This document shows, piece by piece, positions 62,815 to 64,000 of a stretch of DNA of 64,000 nt. Numbering within the stretch: the stretch's first letter is position 1; the number at the start of each line of letters is the position of its first letter. The stretch is from Sedimenticola_A sp040506895 (GTDB taxonomy: Bacteria; Pseudomonadota; Gammaproteobacteria; Chromatiales; Chromatiaceae). A model generated the notes under the pieces. That model did not search any database and was not told where the DNA came from. It saw nothing but the letters and a program-made list of their open reading frames with translations. The DNA lies in assembly GCA_040506895.1 (NCBI GenBank), contig JBEVVY010000001.1, forward strand, positions 1,798,001 to 1,862,000, read 5' to 3'. A program made the position numbers and the translations under genes.

Positions 62815-63249
62815 ATGAGTGCAGCCTGGGTTGTTGTCGCCGACACTAGCCGAGCCCGAATCTTCTCTGCAGATAAACCAGCCAGTTCACTGGTAGAAAT
62901 CCAAACCCTCGCACACCCCGAAGCCCGCTTGCACGAAGGCGACCTTGTATCGGACAAGGCCGGGCGGGATCGCAATTCCGGGATGAGGTCCCATGACATG
63001 GGCCATACGAATGATGCAAAACAGGAAGAGGCTTCACGCTTCGCCTCCCAGGTCTGTGAGACCATCGAGTGCGGACGCGCCAACGGGCATTTCAAAAAGC
63101 TGTACGTGATCGCGGCACCGAGTTTTCTCGGCATGCTGAGAAAACAGCAGAGCAACTCCGTCCAACGCCTGATCGCAGGAGAAGTATCAAAGAACCTTTC
63201 GAGTCACGATCCAAATGAGATCCGCAAGAGCCTGCCGGAGTATCTCTGA
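62815..63249 (+). CDS. Host attachment family protein
   Basis: A soluble protein of 144 residues in the Host_attach family, named after a plant-associated protein and of unsettled function. It starts MSAAWVVVADTSRARIFSA, the usual N terminus, and ends with SLPEYL. The middle has the conserved LYVIAAPSFLGMLR. The ATG at 62815 is preceded by AAGGAGGT at 6 nt, a very strong site. A hairpin terminator follows. It is a single-gene unit. Confidence 0.87.
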   Translation: MSAAWVVVADTSRARIFSADKPASSLVEIQTLAHPEARLHEGDLVSDKAGRDRNSGMRSHDMGHTNDAKQEEASRFASQVCETIECGRANGHFKKLYVIAAPSFLGMLRKQQSNSVQRLIAGEVSKNLSSHDPNEIRKSLPEYL

Positions 63250-63280
63250 AACAGGGCTTACTGTTCTATCTATGCAAATG

Positions 63281-63304
63281 AAAGGCGGCTGAGAAGCCGC
63301 CTTT
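63281..63304. terminator. Hairpin between convergent genes
   Basis: A perfect 10-bp stem, AAAGGCGGCT-GAGA-AGCCGCCTTT. It lies between the convergent host-attachment and HMA genes, so it may act in both directions, although the T tracts beyond the stem are short. Confidence 0.62.
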
Positions 63305-63329
63305 CTCATGGCCTGATGCCTGGTTCCGC

Positions 63330-63536
63330 TCAAGCCTGCCCGGCATAGGTAAAGCCCGCATCCTCTACCGCCTGGGCGACCAGGGCATCGTCATCCACGT
63401 TGGATACGGTCACCAGGCCACCTTCCAGCTCCACGCTCACATCAGCTCCCGGTGCAGCCGCCTTGATAGCCTGCTCCACCGAGCTGGAGCAACCGCCGCA
63501 ACTCATACCTTCCACCTTGTAAGTTTTCTGCATCAT
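63330..63536 (-). CDS. Heavy-metal-associated (CopZ-like) protein
   Basis: A free-standing HMA domain of 68 residues. The metal motif is GMSCGGCSSSV, and the rest follows the beta-alpha-beta pattern of copper chaperones. It probably carries Cu(I), but mercury or another soft metal cannot be excluded. The ATG at 63536 is followed by a second ATG; a GGAGAGA site lies just upstream. No metal-transport ATPase is in the window. Confidence 0.87.
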   Translation of the reverse strand: MMQKTYKVEGMSCGGCSSSVEQAIKAAAPGADVSVELEGGLVTVSNVDDDALVAQAVEDAGFTYAGQA

Positions 63537-63672
63537 TCTCTCCGGAGCATTCCGATGAACCAGGCATCACATTTCCATGACCGGACATTATATATCCCAG
63601 CGGCCCGGGAATGTCACAACTCAGAATGCTTAGGAGTCAACACGGGTGTTGGCTCCACGCCACAAGGCGTAA

Positions 63673-64000
63673 CTACTTGGTAAATACAGCGTCTTCCACG
63701 ATCACCGGATAAAAGTAACCGTAGCCAAAATCCTTGTTGAGATATAAAACCCCTTTAGCCACAACCTCATCACCAACAGCTATACCTCCTTGAGATGTAC
63801 GGAAGATAAGCTTGTTGTTTTTGTCCTGTTTCGTTCCCGTGCCATCTTCAATATGAACCCAGTCCCTTCCCATAATCTGCAGGGACAGCTTTGATGTTTT
63901 CCCCTTTACCTCGATAACCTTCCCGACCAACTCATCCTTTTTCTCGAAGACTTCTTTAACGGTAAAACTTCCTACAGGAGTTCCCAGCTCTTTTGGCTTC
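63673..64000 (-). CDS. OB-fold protein (NrfJ-like), 5' end outside window
   Basis: The frame stays open to the right edge, so the gene is partial. The internal methionine-like start at 63930 is really a Leu codon (TTG). The visible part reads VKEVFEKKDELVGKVIEVKG, then IMGRDWVHIEDGTG, and ends YPVIVEDAVFTK. This pattern is found in the C-terminal half of secreted OB-fold/GW-type proteins near cytochrome genes. Function is unknown. The missing N terminus should show whether a signal peptide is present. Confidence 0.72.
   Translation of the reverse strand, partial: KPKELGTPVGSFTVKEVFEKKDELVGKVIEVKGKTSKLSLQIMGRDWVHIEDGTGTKQDKNNKLIFRTSQGGIAVGDEVVAKGVLYLNKDFGYGYFYPVIVEDAVFTK

Overview
The window is chromosomal DNA from a motile, chemotactic gammaproteobacterium. 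The lineage is supported by conserved gene orders: dapA-bamC divergent from gcvR-bcp, zinc ribbon-DUF502-aspS-nudB, PomAB-type sodium motor genes, gshA, prc and purL. The genus cannot be read from the sequence. No tRNA, rRNA or CRISPR array was seen. One 847-nt run of N (28255-29101) is an assembly gap.

Layout. (1) 1-3430: an AT-rich accessory patch downstream of a huge minus-strand Rhs gene. It holds an IS3-family element with a 3-bp target duplication splitting a small ORF, two 208-bp MITE-like elements with clusters of their broken ends, a small lipoprotein gene and a small membrane protein gene coupled to rhs. (2) 3427-10191: a secreted SpvB/FG-GAP/Rhs protein of 2254 residues with an unusual helical insertion and an AT-rich variable tip. 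(3) 10451-15473: nth, a DUF1841 gene, a membrane diguanylate cyclase, a PilZ protein and the pomAB stator genes, a c-di-GMP/motility group. (4) 15669-24967: housekeeping genes (SDR, gshA, PBP7-like endopeptidase, prc, Nudix, M48 metalloprotease, yjbQ, mazG). (5) 25169-37159: a giant RTX adhesin with 102-residue tandem repeats, divergent from a type I secretion operon with two different ABC transporters and one HlyD adaptor. A perfect CRP-type palindrome lies between them. (6) 37287-43602: an FMN glutamate-synthase-like protein, a 263-bp MITE sitting in two overlapping stop codons, a cyclic-nucleotide-binding EAL phosphodiesterase, a DgcZ-like zinc-sensing cyclase and a chemoreceptor. (7) 43603-45228: palindromic repeats, a terminator and a second IS3-family element. 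(8) 45258-64000: housekeeping and small genes (DUF3012, purL, chemoreceptor, metallo-beta-lactamase fold protein, bamC, dapA, gcvR, bcp, phoH-PIN, nudB, aspS, DUF502, zinc ribbon, host-attachment protein, HMA protein, partial OB-fold protein).

How it fits together. Three cyclic-di-GMP enzymes, a PilZ receptor, the motor stator, two chemoreceptors and a type I secreted adhesin suggest the usual swim-or-stick switch. A cAMP input is possible through the CRP-like site and the cNMP-EAL fusion. The most unusual points are the two-ABC type I system whose ATP-site motifs look asymmetric, the Rhs locus with a composition break and displaced small genes, and the MITE that preserves two convergent stop codons. 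A five-copy BIME-like palindrome family marks gene ends through the window.
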